DNA from: Euborellia annulipes
Lineage: Eukaryota > Arthropoda > Insecta > Dermaptera > Anisolabididae
Assembly (NCBI GenBank): GCA_023213315.1
Contig: JAKCPI010031725.1
Location: 46,155-110,154, forward strand
Length of the DNA stretch: 64,000 nt
Direction: 5' to 3'
How positions within the stretch are numbered: the stretch's first letter is position 1; each line of letters starts with the position of its first letter. This document shows, one piece after another, positions 34,575-46,100 of this stretch. The position numbers were made by a program, and so were the translations under genes. The notes beneath the pieces were generated by a model. The model ran no database searches, had not been told where the DNA came from, and saw nothing but the letters and a program-made list of their open reading frames with translations.

Positions 34575-34920
34575 GGTGCGCGTCTCGGAAAACCGTTAAA
34601 ACACGTTGTCTCGGGGGGGCCCCATGGGGGTTGGGGTTCCCCCTTTTGAAAACATTTTTTTTATTTTTTTTTTTATTTTTCCAATAATTTATTTAAAAAA
34701 AAAAAATTATTTTTTTTTACAAAAATATTTAATTTATTTATCTACAAAATATTTAGTCTTTTTTTTAAAAAATATTTTTTATTTCATAAATATAAAAAAA
34801 AAAAATTTTTTTTTAAAAAAAAAAAAAAAAGGGTTTATAAGTGTGGAAATTTTTTAAAAATATTAAAAAAAAAAAAATGGGGGGAAAAAAAGGGGGCCGG
34901 AAACCAAACCCCCCTTAATA
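34575..34920. repeat. Homopolymer-dominated low-complexity block
   Basis: Nearly every position lies in a run of A, T, G or C. It begins after TTAAGGTGCGCGTCTCGG and ends ACCAAACCCCCCTTAA, so the edges recall a TTA-flanked MITE. The 83-codon frame is poly-Phe/Lys noise. Assembly or consensus error is possible. Confidence 0.6.
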
Positions 34921-35150
34921 TTGATTCATTAAAAGTGAAAAAATTTTTAATTTTGGGACATTAGCTTCGACATAGTTTATAATTCTAATTACAAGGTAAT
35001 TCGTTTCAAGTCTATCTCAGTAAAATATTTTCCATCTCTTACCATGGACAGTGAATGAATCGAAAACGCGTTAAGCTTAAAAAATAAAATAAATTACAAC
35101 TCCGATGATCATAAATAAAACATCATTGGTTACTGTCTTTTTACTTTCTC

Positions 35151-35798
35151 GTACCTATAAATGTTAATGAGAAAGTATTGAGTTCATGTCAAAAATTCGG
35201 TGTCGAGATTTTGATGGATATACACGTTTTGAGATCCCCTGAATCCAAAAAAAGTAAAAAGTGGTTTTCGCGACATGGTCTGTGTGTGTGTGTGTGTGAA
35301 CAAAATATCTCAAGATCGAAAAAAGCTAGGAGGTTGAAATTTTATATTTAAGTTAGGTACCCCCCTGGAACCTGACACGAAGCTTTTGAACAAAATCGGC
35401 CTAAGAGTACTAGTACTTTACTGATGCACTTTTTGAGTTTTTTTTTTTTTCGATTTTCTCAAAATTCTCTTCTCAACGATTTAGGATTAAAATTCAAAAT
35501 TCAATTATTTTTTAGATGCTCTTTGAAATGTATATTCTCATTTTGTCATTGAAATATTCTGAAGACCGCATTACTCTTGTACTTTATAGGAAAGATAGAA
35601 GAAATGGTTACCATATTAACAAAATATAAATATTTTCTCACGTTTATAAATTTTACATCTTGAATTCTAATGTACCGTACTGTCGGAAACTAAATATATG
35701 TCGACACAAAAAATCTGGTGTGACAAGCCCAGAACACAACTTTCGATTACCGAAGGTAAGAGAAAGTTGTGTGCTGTGCGACCGGTCATACCAGATTT
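35151..35798 (+). mobile_element. Family A element, near-complete copy
   Basis: The left end is ACTTTCTCGTACCTATAAAT, and a (GT)n replaces part of the CTGTCTGT run. The body is full and the palindrome ends GACCGGTCATACCAGATT. Confidence 0.8.
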
Positions 35799-36240
35799 AT
35801 CATGTCTTTTTCGAGATCTATAGATAGAACTTAGTTTTTAGACTACCACAAAAAATAATAGCCCCCCCCCCCCCCATCCTTTTCGATTGAATAAATTTTA
35901 AATATACACATTTTTTATTAAATTTCTAATTAAAAATAATAGGGCAATTGAAAAACTTTGGGTTCATAATCTTACTTTTTTAAAATATTGAGTATTCCAG
36001 TCCAGAGGAACTTCCAACGCTCCTTAAGTCCTCTTGTAGCCATCGGTACTATATATTCTATAATTATTTATTTAAATAAATTTATAACCCCTAAATGGAC
36101 GCAGTAGCCGAAAAAGGTTAAAAAACAAAAAAACGCTCCCTACCTTGAATTAAAAACGATCCTTCAACGTTCAAAAAAGAGGGGGTTGGCAACCACTGAA
36201 TTAAACTTTAAAACATATTTTAATATATTAATTTAATTAT

Positions 36241-36268
36241 TTTATATATATATATATATATATATATT
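36241..36268. repeat. (TA)n microsatellite
   Basis: About 12 TA units at the end of an AT-rich stretch. Confidence 0.9.
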
Positions 36269-36406
36269 TTAATATGGTAAATAAATTTCTTTTTGATGCT
36301 TTTTTGCTTGTCAGAGACTTTTTTCGAAAAAAGCTTAATATGCTTTTTTTTAATTTTGCATTTTTGGCCATTGAGTTTTTTTTTTCTTTTTTTTTTAAAT
36401 TTATTT

Positions 36407-36556
36407 ATTACAATAAAACTAGAAATTTATTATTTAGAATCTTTTATTGCTTAAAATTACCTCAAATAATACATAATTAATAAAATGATTAGGGATAGAT
36501 TAAATTGTTTCATCTGTCAAAGTTCCTTAGCATAAATTTGTTCATATTTCTTTTTT
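36407..36556 (+). repeat. Dispersed repeat D2, copy 1
   Basis: TTACAATAAAACTAGAAATT through TTTCATCTGTCAAAGTTCCT to GTTCATATTTC matches 62155-62304 at about 95%. Confidence 0.8.
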
Positions 36557-36724
36557 TTAAGGCGACTTTTTTTCCGAAAATAAGAGACTTTTCCGCTCTC
36601 TCAAAAAAGGTTGATCCAGACACATTTATTTATATCATTTGGTGTCTAATTGATTTAATCTAACTGGACAGGATCCACACTCATAGGCCTTAATCAACAT
36701 TGTCCCTATCTTTAACCTATCCAT

Positions 36725-36749
36725 GGGGGGGGGGGGGGGGGGGGGGGGG
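36725..36749 (+). repeat. Poly-G tract (25 G)
   Basis: It is an uninterrupted run of G within AT-rich DNA, not inside a recognised MITE. Repeats of this kind are error-prone in sequencing. Confidence 0.9.
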
Positions 36750-37727
36750 CTATCCTATCCTTTAATCATGCAGAAGAAGGGGGACTTGTAGCTTTTAATA
36801 TGTTTTAATCTTAATTATTATTATGCCATTATAAAGTGATGTATTATTATAAGTATATAACGGCCTATATATATTTTTTTTTTTTATTAAAATTTGAGAT
36901 AATTTTTTTTTTTTAATTATAATCATACTTTATTTTTTATAACAAGTAAAGTCATCCGTATAAGTGAAGGCCTCTTTTAGAAATATTTCTCTCTCTTTCT
37001 CTATGGAAAATTATTTTTTTCATTATAGAACCATCCATCTCTTATCTTTTGTGCCAGAGAGGCAAATGTTTTTTCTTTGATATCAAAAATGACTCACTAG
37101 AGAGAAAAAAATACATTCTAAAAATTATCCAGAAGAAAACTTTGTCTTGCTCTGTTTTTGTCAGAATCTTTTTTTCGAACTTTTCTTAAAAAAAAAAAAA
37201 AAAAACACATTATTATTATCTCTATACTATCACCACACCTTCCATCATTCTCAATGAATAAAAAAATTCATGCAGATATTTTTATTAAAACTCAATGATT
37301 TTAAGTGCTTATTTGCTTTCTTTAGTTTTTCTATCATATTTTTATGAAATCATGTCCTTGCAATGCATCCTTTTATTAATTAAATCCTAGTGAATTCAGG
37401 TCACTGCTCTTGAAAAAAAATTCATTTCCTCTATATTTATACGTGTTCTCTTATCTACAAATTTTAATCTTGGATGATATTTGAATAGAGTAATTTTAAC
37501 ATTGAAGAGTTATTAAAATCATTTCTGTAAATATTCAGCCTGAAGTACACTAAACATTTGATTAGGTCTTTAACTTGAAAATGAAATTATGATTTTTTGG
37601 ATAAAAAAAAAAAATATATTTAGATTAGTCTATTGTGTTCACTAAAAAAATTGAATAGTAATTAGATAGTGATTTTAGAAATTCAGAGACCTATGTTTGT
37701 TACTTATTAGTAAAAATAAAAATAAAT

Positions 37728-37995
37728 AGAGGCGATTAGCCAAGGGAATAAAGCAGTTAAGCTTATAATCCTAAGTTGACAACTCAATTTCAAATCCACC
37801 TAATGGTACAAAATATTATCCAACTGTATTTGAGATGCGTCCTCCTGAGGAAGGAAACGGGAACCCATCTCAGTATTTTTCCCCTGAAAGTTATCTCTCA
37901 CAGTAAACACAGCTCGCCAGTACTGACAATAATGACAATCTTCTGAGTGCGTCAGCTAAGAATGACATATCTTTCATCCTCTTTATGTCAGTCCT
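37728..37995 (+). mobile_element. SINE-3, tRNA-derived, copy 1
   Basis: The head has box A-like GATTAGCCAAGGG and box B-like ATTTCAAATCC. The body includes TATCCAACTGTATTTGAGAT and CCTCCTGAGGAAGGAAACGG, then GGAACCCATCTCAGTATT. It matches 41026-41225 along most of its length. Confidence 0.7.
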
Positions 37996-38480
37996 TCTTC
38001 CACCTATCAACATGATGCTGACGTTATTTTGATTCAGATTCGCAAAATTTAATTTAATTTTTGAAAACTTTAAATTTGTAGATTGCTAATTTGATTGAAT
38101 CGATTTATGTAATTAGATGACTGTTCATTTGTGTGAAGGGGTTTCGATTAAGTCTCGTTGATTAGCCTCCTGACAAATCCTGTCATCCTGCCATTCCCAA
38201 AGACTTGCTTGGCAACGGGTCGCGTGTTGTCCACGAGCCAATTAGCCAACCCGAGTGCCATTAATCTTTAGGCGAAATTCAGAATCCATTCTTCACCAAG
38301 GAGAGCTCTACTATTTGACATTTATAGCTGTCATTTAACTCTTTTAATACTTAATTTTTTATTATATTAATCAACCCTCTAAATAAATAACATTTTAACA
38401 AGTGTCCATTCTATATTCCTAAAAAATTATTCATATTTACAGAAAGTCTTTTGACTTTGTCGCGTCTACTTCCCATATAG
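37996..38480. other. Non-repetitive island, no long frame
   Basis: Sequence at 38130-38320 (TGGCAACGGGTCGCGTGTTG, CACGAGCCAATTAGCCAACC) is GC-balanced and not related to any repeat here. It is a candidate conserved element. Confidence 0.35.
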
Positions 38481-39298
38481 AAAAAATCTGGTGTGACTGG
38501 TCGCACAGCACACAACTTTCTCTTACCATTCGGCAAGAGAAAGTTGTGTATTGTGCTTGTCACCACACATTTTTTGAATTGACACATATTTAGTTTCCCG
38601 CCGATATATTAAGGTGCGTACACATCTGCGCTCTGCTCCGCTCGCGAGCCGTTCGCGGCTCGTGTTCGTTGCTCGTTGAAATTATTTAATTTGACGAACC
38701 TGCCGCGATCCAAATAGATGGATCGCGGCGAGCAGCTCGCGAGCATCTCAAAACAACAACAACAAGCAGCTCGCGAGCGGAGCAGAGCGCAGATGTGTAC
38801 GCACCCTTAGAATTCAAGATGGAAAATTTATAAACATGGGAAAATATTTGTTACCATGGGAACTATTTCTCCTATCTTTTCTATTGAGTACAATAGTTAA
38901 GTGGTCTCCAGAAGATTTCAATGGCAAAATGAGAATATACATTTTAAAGAACATGTATTTTTGAATTTTAATCAAAATCGTTGGATCGAATTTTGAGAGA
39001 AACTAAAAAAAGTGAAAAAGTACATCAACAAAGTACCTGTACTCTTTAGCCGATTTTGTTCAAAAGCTTCGTGTGATGTGCCAGCATGGCATCCCGCCTA
39101 ACTTAAATATAACATTTCAACCTCTTACCTCTTTTCGTTCTTGAGATATTTTGTTCACAGACAGACCATGTTGCGAAAACCACTTTTCAGGAGACTTCAA
39201 AACGTGTATATCCATCAAAATCTCGATATCGAATTTTTGACAAGGATCCAATACTTTCTCTCTCTATACATTAACATATATAGAGATAAGAGAAAGTA
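38481..39298 (-). mobile_element. Family A copy containing a Harbinger-like MITE
   Basis: The intact palindrome (AATCTGGTGTGACTGGTCGC through GTCACCACACATT) is followed by the MITE at 38612-38806. The body has an X-box variant (GTTACCATGGGAAC, 38850-38863), and the left end finishes GATAAGAGAAAGT. Confidence 0.85.
38612..38806. mobile_element. PIF/Harbinger-like MITE, CpG-rich (copy 2, inside family A)
   Basis: It has the same terminal inverted repeats as the element at 80-305, flanked by TTA at 38609-38611 and 38807-38809. It is inserted into a minus-strand family A copy, whose sequence resumes across the duplication (GAATTCAAGATG follows). The interior is shorter than in copy 1 and again built of GCTCGCGAGC-type palindromes. 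Confidence 0.85.
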
Positions 39299-40654
39299 AA
39301 ATACGGCCAGATTTCCAGAGCCCCGTTTTTGTATTTTCCTATCCCATAATTAAATGTTTTAAGTCTAATTCATACTCGCGGTCTTGCCCCCAATCTCTAA
39401 ATATTCTTTTATAACCAAATTGATATTTTTTTATATAACTTTAGTTCATTAGAAAGTTACTACTCATTAATTTCGTAAAAAAATAAATTCAATCTTTTTC
39501 GCATAAATTTTATTATATTATTCATTATTAGAAATTTCTCAGTCTTATTTTAATTCTAATCACTAAATTATACTTTCATAACACGGACATTCTAACAATT
39601 TAACATTCATTTCTCCAACCTTTTTTCATAAAAATATTTCATCTGAACCAAAAAATCATAAATGATATTAATCTTTATTTTAAGATAAGAAATCAGTTTA
39701 TTTAATAAAAAAAAATTTTCTTTTTAATTTGCATAATGAAACACTGAAATTTATTTAAATTCTTTGTTTATCAAACCGAAAAAAGAATGGATTATAAAAA
39801 TTAACATATTTCTTAAACTGTTAAATACACAGACACAATTTAATTTTACCCAATAAAGAACACTTACAAATAGAGAGAAAGTAGAGCCTGATTCCTCTAA
39901 TAGTCACTATGACTCTTGAACCTCTGTAAAATAATAAATTTGCATACCAGCCAGCCTAAGGCCAACTAATATTTATTCTAATTTTTTTTTAGAATAGGTT
40001 TAGTTAGAAATATATTTGATTAATTAATAATTATTAAAAAATACTTTTATTTATCATGAAGAGTAGAATAAATAATACAAGTTAATTTAATTAACGCCTA
40101 TCTTAATCTTGACGAATTTCGTTTGTTTTTTCTGGAAGATAGACAACCCAATTGACCAACTCACTAATGATTTGTTTGATTAATTGGCCAGAACATACGT
40201 AGCCTATAGTTTAATCTCACAAGTTTTATAATCTGGACCAATGACCGAAAACCCCAAAAATGAATTGCCTTATTTCTAATTACATAATTATAATTTATAT
40301 AGGTCTACATTTTTTATAAATATCTCCATTTTAGTCTATTACTTAGGCGTTATTTTTATATTGAATGTTTTTTTTAATCTAAAAGGCGATACGTAACTTT
40401 GTCTATTACTTTCTGTTGAAAAATTATTTGTTTTCGAGATCCTCTGACTTATTTCTTAATTTTTGATACGGAAACTTTTTCTTGAACTTTTTTATGATTC
40501 TACTTCTATTCATAAATAGAAAGGAGAATCTTGGCCCGATACACTGTCTGAAAAGTGAAGAATATACATGAATAAAAATCCCTGCTGTAGTTCGATTAAT
40601 TCATTTTCCCTGTTTTCAAATTTAAATTGACTCTTGTTCAAACATTATATAAGT
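39299..40654. other. No gene seen
   Basis: AT-rich, without terminal repeats or long frames. The closing 100 bp lead into SINE-1. Confidence 0.5.
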
Positions 40655-40817
40655 CCTCGGGCTTGGTGTAGTTGGTAGCGTCCTGACCCTCTATACCAAG
40701 GGTCGCGGGTTCAGATCCCAGGCAGTCCGTTGATGCCTGGACCCCATATATACAAGTGTATATATATATATATATTATTAATAAAACGGTTATCTTCAAA
40801 GTCTTATATGGCCTGGG
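40655..40817 (+). mobile_element. SINE-1, 3'-shortened, joined to RTE-like tail
   Basis: The tRNA-like head (CCTCGGGCTTGGTGTAGTTG) and box B (GCGGGTTCAGATCCC) are intact. The body ends at ATGGCCTGG and continues directly into a LINE-like 3' segment (40818-40970) rather than the normal GT-rich tail. A (TA)n run lies at about 40757-40775. Confidence 0.7.
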
Positions 40818-40970
40818 GAGCTTTGCCCGAATATTTTTCCTGGACTCTCAATAACGTCCTTCCTCTATAAGACTGCAAAATTTCGTTTCAAAATCCCAAC
40901 GGGAAGCTGGTCAAACAGAGCGTGACAGACGGACACTCCGCTATTATATACATGTAAATAGATATTGAAA
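40818..40970 (+). mobile_element. RTE-like 3' tail fragment
   Basis: It contains CCTCTATAAGACTGCAAAAT, TCAAACAGAGCGTGACAGAC and GGACACTCCGCTATTATATA, the typical RTE 3' end. It follows SINE-1 without a gap. Confidence 0.55.
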
Positions 40971-41025
40971 CATATCACCTGGTGATTTTGATTAATTTCT
41001 TTTAATTTTACCTACTAATACCTAC

Positions 41026-41225
41026 TAATAATAAAGCAGTTAAGCTTATATTCCTGAGTTTTGGACAACTCGAGTTCAAATCCACCTCAAGACAATAAAT
41101 TATCCAACTGTATTTAAGATGCCTCCTCCTGAGGAGGGAAACGGGAACCCACTTCAGTATTATTCCTATGAAAGTTACTTGGAGTAACCACAACGTGTCA
41201 GGTCTGACACAGACTATTTTCATAT
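41026..41225 (+). mobile_element. SINE-3, copy 2
   Basis: It starts at ATAAAGCAGTTAAGCTTATA with box B GAGTTCAAATCCACC. The body (TATCCAACTGTATTTAAGAT, CCTCCTGAGGAGGGAAACGG) is shared with the copy at 37728. The reverse-strand 71-codon frame here is a shadow. Confidence 0.7.
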
Positions 41226-41294
41226 TATGTTAGTAGGCCTACATAGGTGCTGGTGGAGCTAAGACTCTTTAGTTTAACTATTTTTTTATTATTA

Positions 41295-41400
41295 AGGTCT
41301 TTTTCGGCATCGAAGGCCATTTAGGCACTCTTTATTTAAGAATTATCTTTTTCGGCATTGTAGGCTATTTAGACTTCGTCGCTTTTATTTCCAAACTATT
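41295..41400 (-). repeat. SINE-2 3' fragments, tandem, reverse strand
   Basis: Two successive reverse-strand copies of the SINE-2 3' motif (TCTTTTTCGGCATCGAAGGC and TCTTTTTCGGCATTGTAGGC) lie about 40 bp apart. Single-motif relics also occur at about 5978, 36080, 44055 and 56150. Confidence 0.55.
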
Positions 41401-42058
41401 TTATTTAATAATTATCTTTTGTTTTATTCCCTTTTTAAAGTTGATTACCTCTGTTTCATTTATCATGTTAAGCTCAGGTGTTACATTTTTTTTATATCTT
41501 TTATTCGTGTGCTAATCGGACATTTATTCGAGCCATTGGAAACCTTTTCGTGTCAGCCATGAATCATGAACGAGGCGCTGATTCGCCGGAGGCCGTCGCA
41601 AGTGTCGCGTGAGTCAGGGCTTTTCCCGACTACGACCTGACAACCTCCCTGAACTCTTTCTCTCTCTTTTTCTCTCTCTCTCTCTTTATCTATCCTCCAA
41701 TTTAGACAACCGATTGCTGGTTATTAAAGGATACCCGCTACTCCTACATCTTGAATTGTGAATGACCAACAAATTCAAATTTATTACTACTCCTATACTG
41801 TTTAAAAGGATTAGTACTATTAGCAAAAACGGGATAAAAATAAATTTGGGAAAATAACTGTTTTGGAACGATTTCTGAAGGTAGAAAAAAATACAATTCA
41901 TGTCATATGACGACCAGTTAATAAGAACAAGAAGGTCAATAGTATTTTTTGAGTTAATTTCTAATAATATAGGCCTATATGAGTGAAGTTTCTTTTGTAA
42001 GAATTTTTATCAATTTTTGTTTTAGGTAATTAATAATTATCATATTTGTTTTAAACTT
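41401..42058. other. Non-repetitive island, no long frame
   Basis: Patch 41520-41660 (AACGAGGCGCTGATTCGCCG, TGTCGCGTGAGTCAGGGC) is GC-rich and unrelated to repeats here. A (CT)n run follows at 41660-41690. Confidence 0.35.
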
Positions 42059-42762
42059 TTTACTTTCTCGGATAGTATATAAAGAAAAAGTATTGTAATC
42101 GTCAAAAAATTCGACTTCAAGATTTTGATGTTTCTCCACGTTTTAGACCTCCCTGAGTCTAAATTTTTTTTTTTGACATTATGTCTGTCTGTGTGGGTGT
42201 GAACACGATTGCTTAAAAACGTAAGCAGCAAGATCGATGAAATTTGATATATACTCCTTACTCTAAAAGTGTAGGTTTCTATTAACTTTTGGTAGTAAGT
42301 AAGTAGTACTTTACCTAAAAAGTTTTTTCAAAAATTTTGAAATTTCTAATTTTGTTATATATGATAAATTACTCTATTTTAAAAAGTTTTTATTCTTTGA
42401 CATTTTTTCGTAAACCAAAAATTTTTGAAATAATCAGCAAAGAAAAAGACATTTTCTGTTAATTTTGAATTTTTCATTTTTTTCCAAAATTAACAAAAAA
42501 TGTCTTTTTTTTGCTGATTATTTCAAAGACTTTCGGTTTTCAAAAAAATGTCAAAGAATACGTATTTCATAGGAAAGATAGGATAAATGGTTGCCTTGGT
42601 TACATAATATAAATATTTTCCATAAATTTTACATCTGAACTCAAATGTACCGTACTGTCGGGAACACAAAAAATCTGGTGTGACAAGCAAAGAACACAAC
42701 TTTCGATTACTGAACGTAAGATAAAGTTGTGTGCTGTGCGACCAGTCACACCAGATTTTTTA
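42059..42762 (+). mobile_element. Family A, diverged copy with fold-back insertion
   Basis: The left end is ACTTTCTCGGATAG and the right palindrome GACCAGTCACACCAGATT is well preserved. The centre (about 42240-42560) is replaced by other sequence, including a perfect-looking inverted repeat at 42388-42562. Confidence 0.7.
42388..42562. repeat. Inverted repeat with about 78-bp arms
   Basis: ATTCTTTGACATTTTTTCGT (42388) pairs with AAAAAAATGTCAAAGAATAC at the right, and CAAAATTAA with TTAATTTTG next to a loop of about 15 bases. The arms match almost throughout. The class is unknown, and no hammerhead-like core is seen in it. Confidence 0.75.
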
Positions 42763-44310
42763 AATAAAAATTTGTCTTTTAATTTGATGTTCATTTCGAT
42801 AGATTCCTTTTTTTTGCAACGCATTCAATATAAGGCCAAATGAGAGGATATTTTTAACCTGTTATTGAAACCAAACCAAGTTCGTCCCTGGCCTTAGTCA
42901 ACCCACCAGTTAAAAAGAATTGGCCAAAACCAAAACAGTTACGTATTATTTTAATTAATTTTTTTTTTGTTCCATCCAATTGTTTTCGGATGAAATTCCT
43001 ACTTTCTTGTTTTAGATTTCTATTAAAGCCATGGCGAATTACAAACTCACTCTAGCTTATCCTTTTATACTTGGTTGGGCTGGTCCACGTGTTCACAAGC
43101 CTCTCGATTAGATAATAGAGCCTAAGGCAGTTTGATATGCTAATGACAACCCACAAGGTCCATGTGGATGCTGATGCTAGCCAGGGCGTTCCGGTGTGGG
43201 CAGCGTTCTGCCCCGCGCCCACATCCAACCATCACTTAACTTACCTTTTCTCTTATTTCATCCTATTTAAACTCACTTTCCTTCAATTATCTATTAATGA
43301 CTATTAGGTCACTAGCACTTGACATCCTCCTTTGCTTAATAATTTTATTAGAATTATTTATTCTTATAGATTTTTCCAAGGTCTCGGCACCCTAATGCAT
43401 AATAGAGGCGGCTCGATTGGCCTTGGCCTTGAGATAAGTTTTCTTAAGCCTAGAACACCTCTCCAGAGTAATCGCACTCCCGAGTTTTTTTTTTTTTACA
43501 CCCTATGTTCCTCGGGGACTTCACACTAGCATTTTCTTTGTCTAAAAAAAAAAAAACGTTTTTGGCACACCATCCGGATCTTATTCATCCAGCACTCTCT
43601 TCCTATTGTTTGATTTACAAATACCGAACAGGAAACAATCAGTTTTGAAATTTAAATTCTTTGAAATCCTTGGGATAGAAACATTCATTTCCGTTCAAAT
43701 AATAGAGAGTAATTCATTATTTCACTGAACTTTTTAAAATACATTAAAATTTATTTTATATTTTAAAATGATTAATCTTTACTAGAGTATATTATAAAAT
43801 GTTTTTGACCTTTTATAATATTTATAAAATTTAATTAAAGTGGGATTTCTTAAACTTCGTTTTCTATAAAGCCCCCCCCCCCCATCTTCCCACATATTTT
43901 TTATACTAAGCTAAACAATAATATTCTGAAAACCATTAAACATGTTCACAATAAAATTTGAAAAACCATTTATTAAGATATTCTTAAATATACTGTACAC
44001 TTAAGTAATCCCTTAGCTAGTACATAATCCTGCAACCATTTATTTAAAATAAATATGGCCTCAGATGCTGAAAAATATTTGTTTTTAGTCTAATATAATA
44101 GGTTGTCAGCCAGGGATAACATCAGATAAAATAAAATTTTTCTTTGATTTTTATCCCAAGTTTCAGACTCGAGTTCAAATATTTCTCAGCCCTATTCTCA
44201 GCACAATTAGTTGTCAAATAAATATAGATGGATTGAATTAAATTGTCATAAACAGACCTTGGCATCTAAATAAAGATGAATGTATTTTCATAAAATTACA
44301 TCTTGAAACC
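42763..44310. other. No gene seen
   Basis: A GC-balanced stretch at 43020-43220 (CCAGGGCGTTCCGGTGTGGG) and another at 43380-43520 are of unknown nature. The frame at 43332 has no coding style and ends in a poly-T run. Confidence 0.4.
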
Positions 44311-44318
44311 TATGGAAT

Positions 44319-44537
44319 CAGTGGCGTATTCAGGGGCCGGCCCCCCCCCCCCCCAAAGCCTTCTCTAAAATTATTTTTTATTTCAAGAAAAAAAAATTTT
44401 TTTTATTTGTTTTTTATTTATAATTATTATATTATCTAAAAAAAATTTCTCCACTTTAAGTTTCTTGGAGAAGAGGGGGGGGGTTCATAAAACTTTTAGG
44501 CCCCCCCCCCCAAGCAGAAATTCTGGCTACGCTACTG
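44319..44537. mobile_element. hAT-type MITE (219 bp)
   Basis: It starts CAGTGGCGTATTCAGG and ends TGGCTACGCTACTG. TATGGAAT is duplicated at 44311-44318 and 44538-44545. It has poly-C blocks near both ends. Confidence 0.85.
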
Positions 44538-44599
44538 TATGGAATAAGATTTAAATTTTCGACCGTTATTTCTCGTTGAAACATTTTGTAAATTAAAAT

Positions 44600-44816
44600 T
44601 AAATATACAAATTAAACACTAAGTTATTTGTTTCAAAGGTTTTATTAATTAAAAAATTAACACTTGATACGTATTTCTACAATTCCTTGTCATCATCAGA
44701 AGTGATTACATTCTTCTGATGATGACAAAGAATTGTCGAAATACGTATCAAGTGTTAATTTTTTAATTAATAAAACCTTTGAAACAAATAACCTAGTGTT
44801 TAATTTGTATATTTAA
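44600..44816. mobile_element. Near-perfect palindromic fold-back, about 105-bp arms
   Basis: AAATATACAAATTAAACACT at the left pairs with AGTGTTTAATTTGTATATTT at the right, and pairing continues almost unbroken to a loop around 44703-44710. Each arm carries the hammerhead-like sequence outward; the right arm version is intact. Confidence 0.85.
44713..44753 (+). ncRNA. Hammerhead-ribozyme-like motif with long dimer helix
   Basis: Stem I starts CTT/AAG. The box is the exact CTGATGA with a spare T, stem II GACA/TGTC with a 6-base loop, then GAAA. The next bases ATACGTAT (with the last A of GAAA) form an 8-base self-complementary helix III, followed by C as the cleavage base (triplet ATC). The left arm has a copy with a broken stem II on the other strand. 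Confidence 0.5.
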
Positions 44817-44929
44817 TAATAATTTGAAACCTGTGAATATTTGCTTTAAGCCTCTTACAATCATTTCTGTTTTTTCCATGGAAATACGAGTGTTACATCC
44901 ATCTGTCCTAATATTTATTTGAGAACTTC

Positions 44930-44975
44930 CTGAGGAAGGACTCGATTGACAAACGTCGACAATTTAATAAAAATC
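44930..44975 (+). repeat. Decayed hammerhead-like relic
   Basis: CTGAGGAAGGACTCGATTGA is followed by CAAACGTCGAC and AATAAA. The GAAAC box is altered to CAAAC and stem II is broken. Confidence 0.4.
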
Positions 44976-45649
44976 AAATAAAAAGAAAACTGCCATCCTT
45001 TAAAACAGCATATCCAACATCAAGAAAATTTCTGTTAAATTAATATCATAAAATTTAAGATCAAAAATTGTTTTCATAATGAAAAAAAAAGTAAATAGCA
45101 AAGATAATATTTTTTCGTAAGATTTCACTGAATTTTTTTTTATTTTCTTCCATTAGATTCGCCAAAAAGATTTTAACAATGTTAAATTGCAATATTTTTT
45201 TTTTAAATTGGGTTGTTTCATGAAAGTATAATTAAACCAAGAGAAATTGTCAATTAAATATCATAATCTTATTAAGATCATTTTACATTTTGGCCTAAAT
45301 ATACACGAATATAAAAATTAATTGAAATTCATTTGATTTATTCATCTGACATAATTTTTTTTTTGTTTATTTTTCTACCTCTATCTCCCCTCTAGTGCTG
45401 TCAAGGTTAGGGAAAGCGTGATGCGGAAAGTGTTGACAAATTCTGTTCCATGGCAGATAACTAATACATCATGGAATTGTAGGGAATTAATTTGAATAAA
45501 TGGTAAATATGACAAATTCTCCCCCACTCCTTGTAGAAATTTTAAGAACATAACAATTCTTTATATTTTGGATTAAAATAAATAAATAAAACGATCAATT
45601 TGTAGGCCATGATCAAAATAAAAAAAATTCATCTGTTGATTTTTTAACA

Positions 45650-46100
45650 AAAAATCTGGTGTGACTGGTCGCACAGTACACATTTTTCTCTTGCCGAAGG
45701 GTACTTGTCACACCAGATTTTACTTTCTCTTACCTCTAAGAGAAAGTACCAGATATTGCGATCATTTTGTGTCGAGATTATTTTGTTGCCCTTAGCACCC
45801 AAGTTCCAAACTTGACCACGCGATTCATAGATGGCGCTGAGAGCTACGAATGCTTCCACATCAGTAAAGTGTACTTCAAACAATTTTCACAAAAAATTTC
45901 ACTGATATATTTTTTAAAATAGTTGATTTATGAATTTTAATCAAAACCGTTAGAGCGAATTTTGAGAAAATCGAAAAAAACTGAAAAAGTACATCAATAA
46001 AGTACAATTACTTTTTGGCCGATTTTGTTCAAAAGCTTATTTTCACCCCTTGGGGGGGGGGGGCGTCTGACTCAAATATAAAATTTCAACCTCCTACCAG
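45650..46100 (-). mobile_element. Family A, rearranged copy
   Basis: The palindrome is followed by a short self-complementary block (ACTTTCTCTTACC, TCTAAGAGAAAGT at 45720-45748) and then the reverse body with the AGCACCCAAGTTCCAAACTT marker. A poly-G run lies at about 46052. The ACTTTCTC end is missing on the right. Confidence 0.7.
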
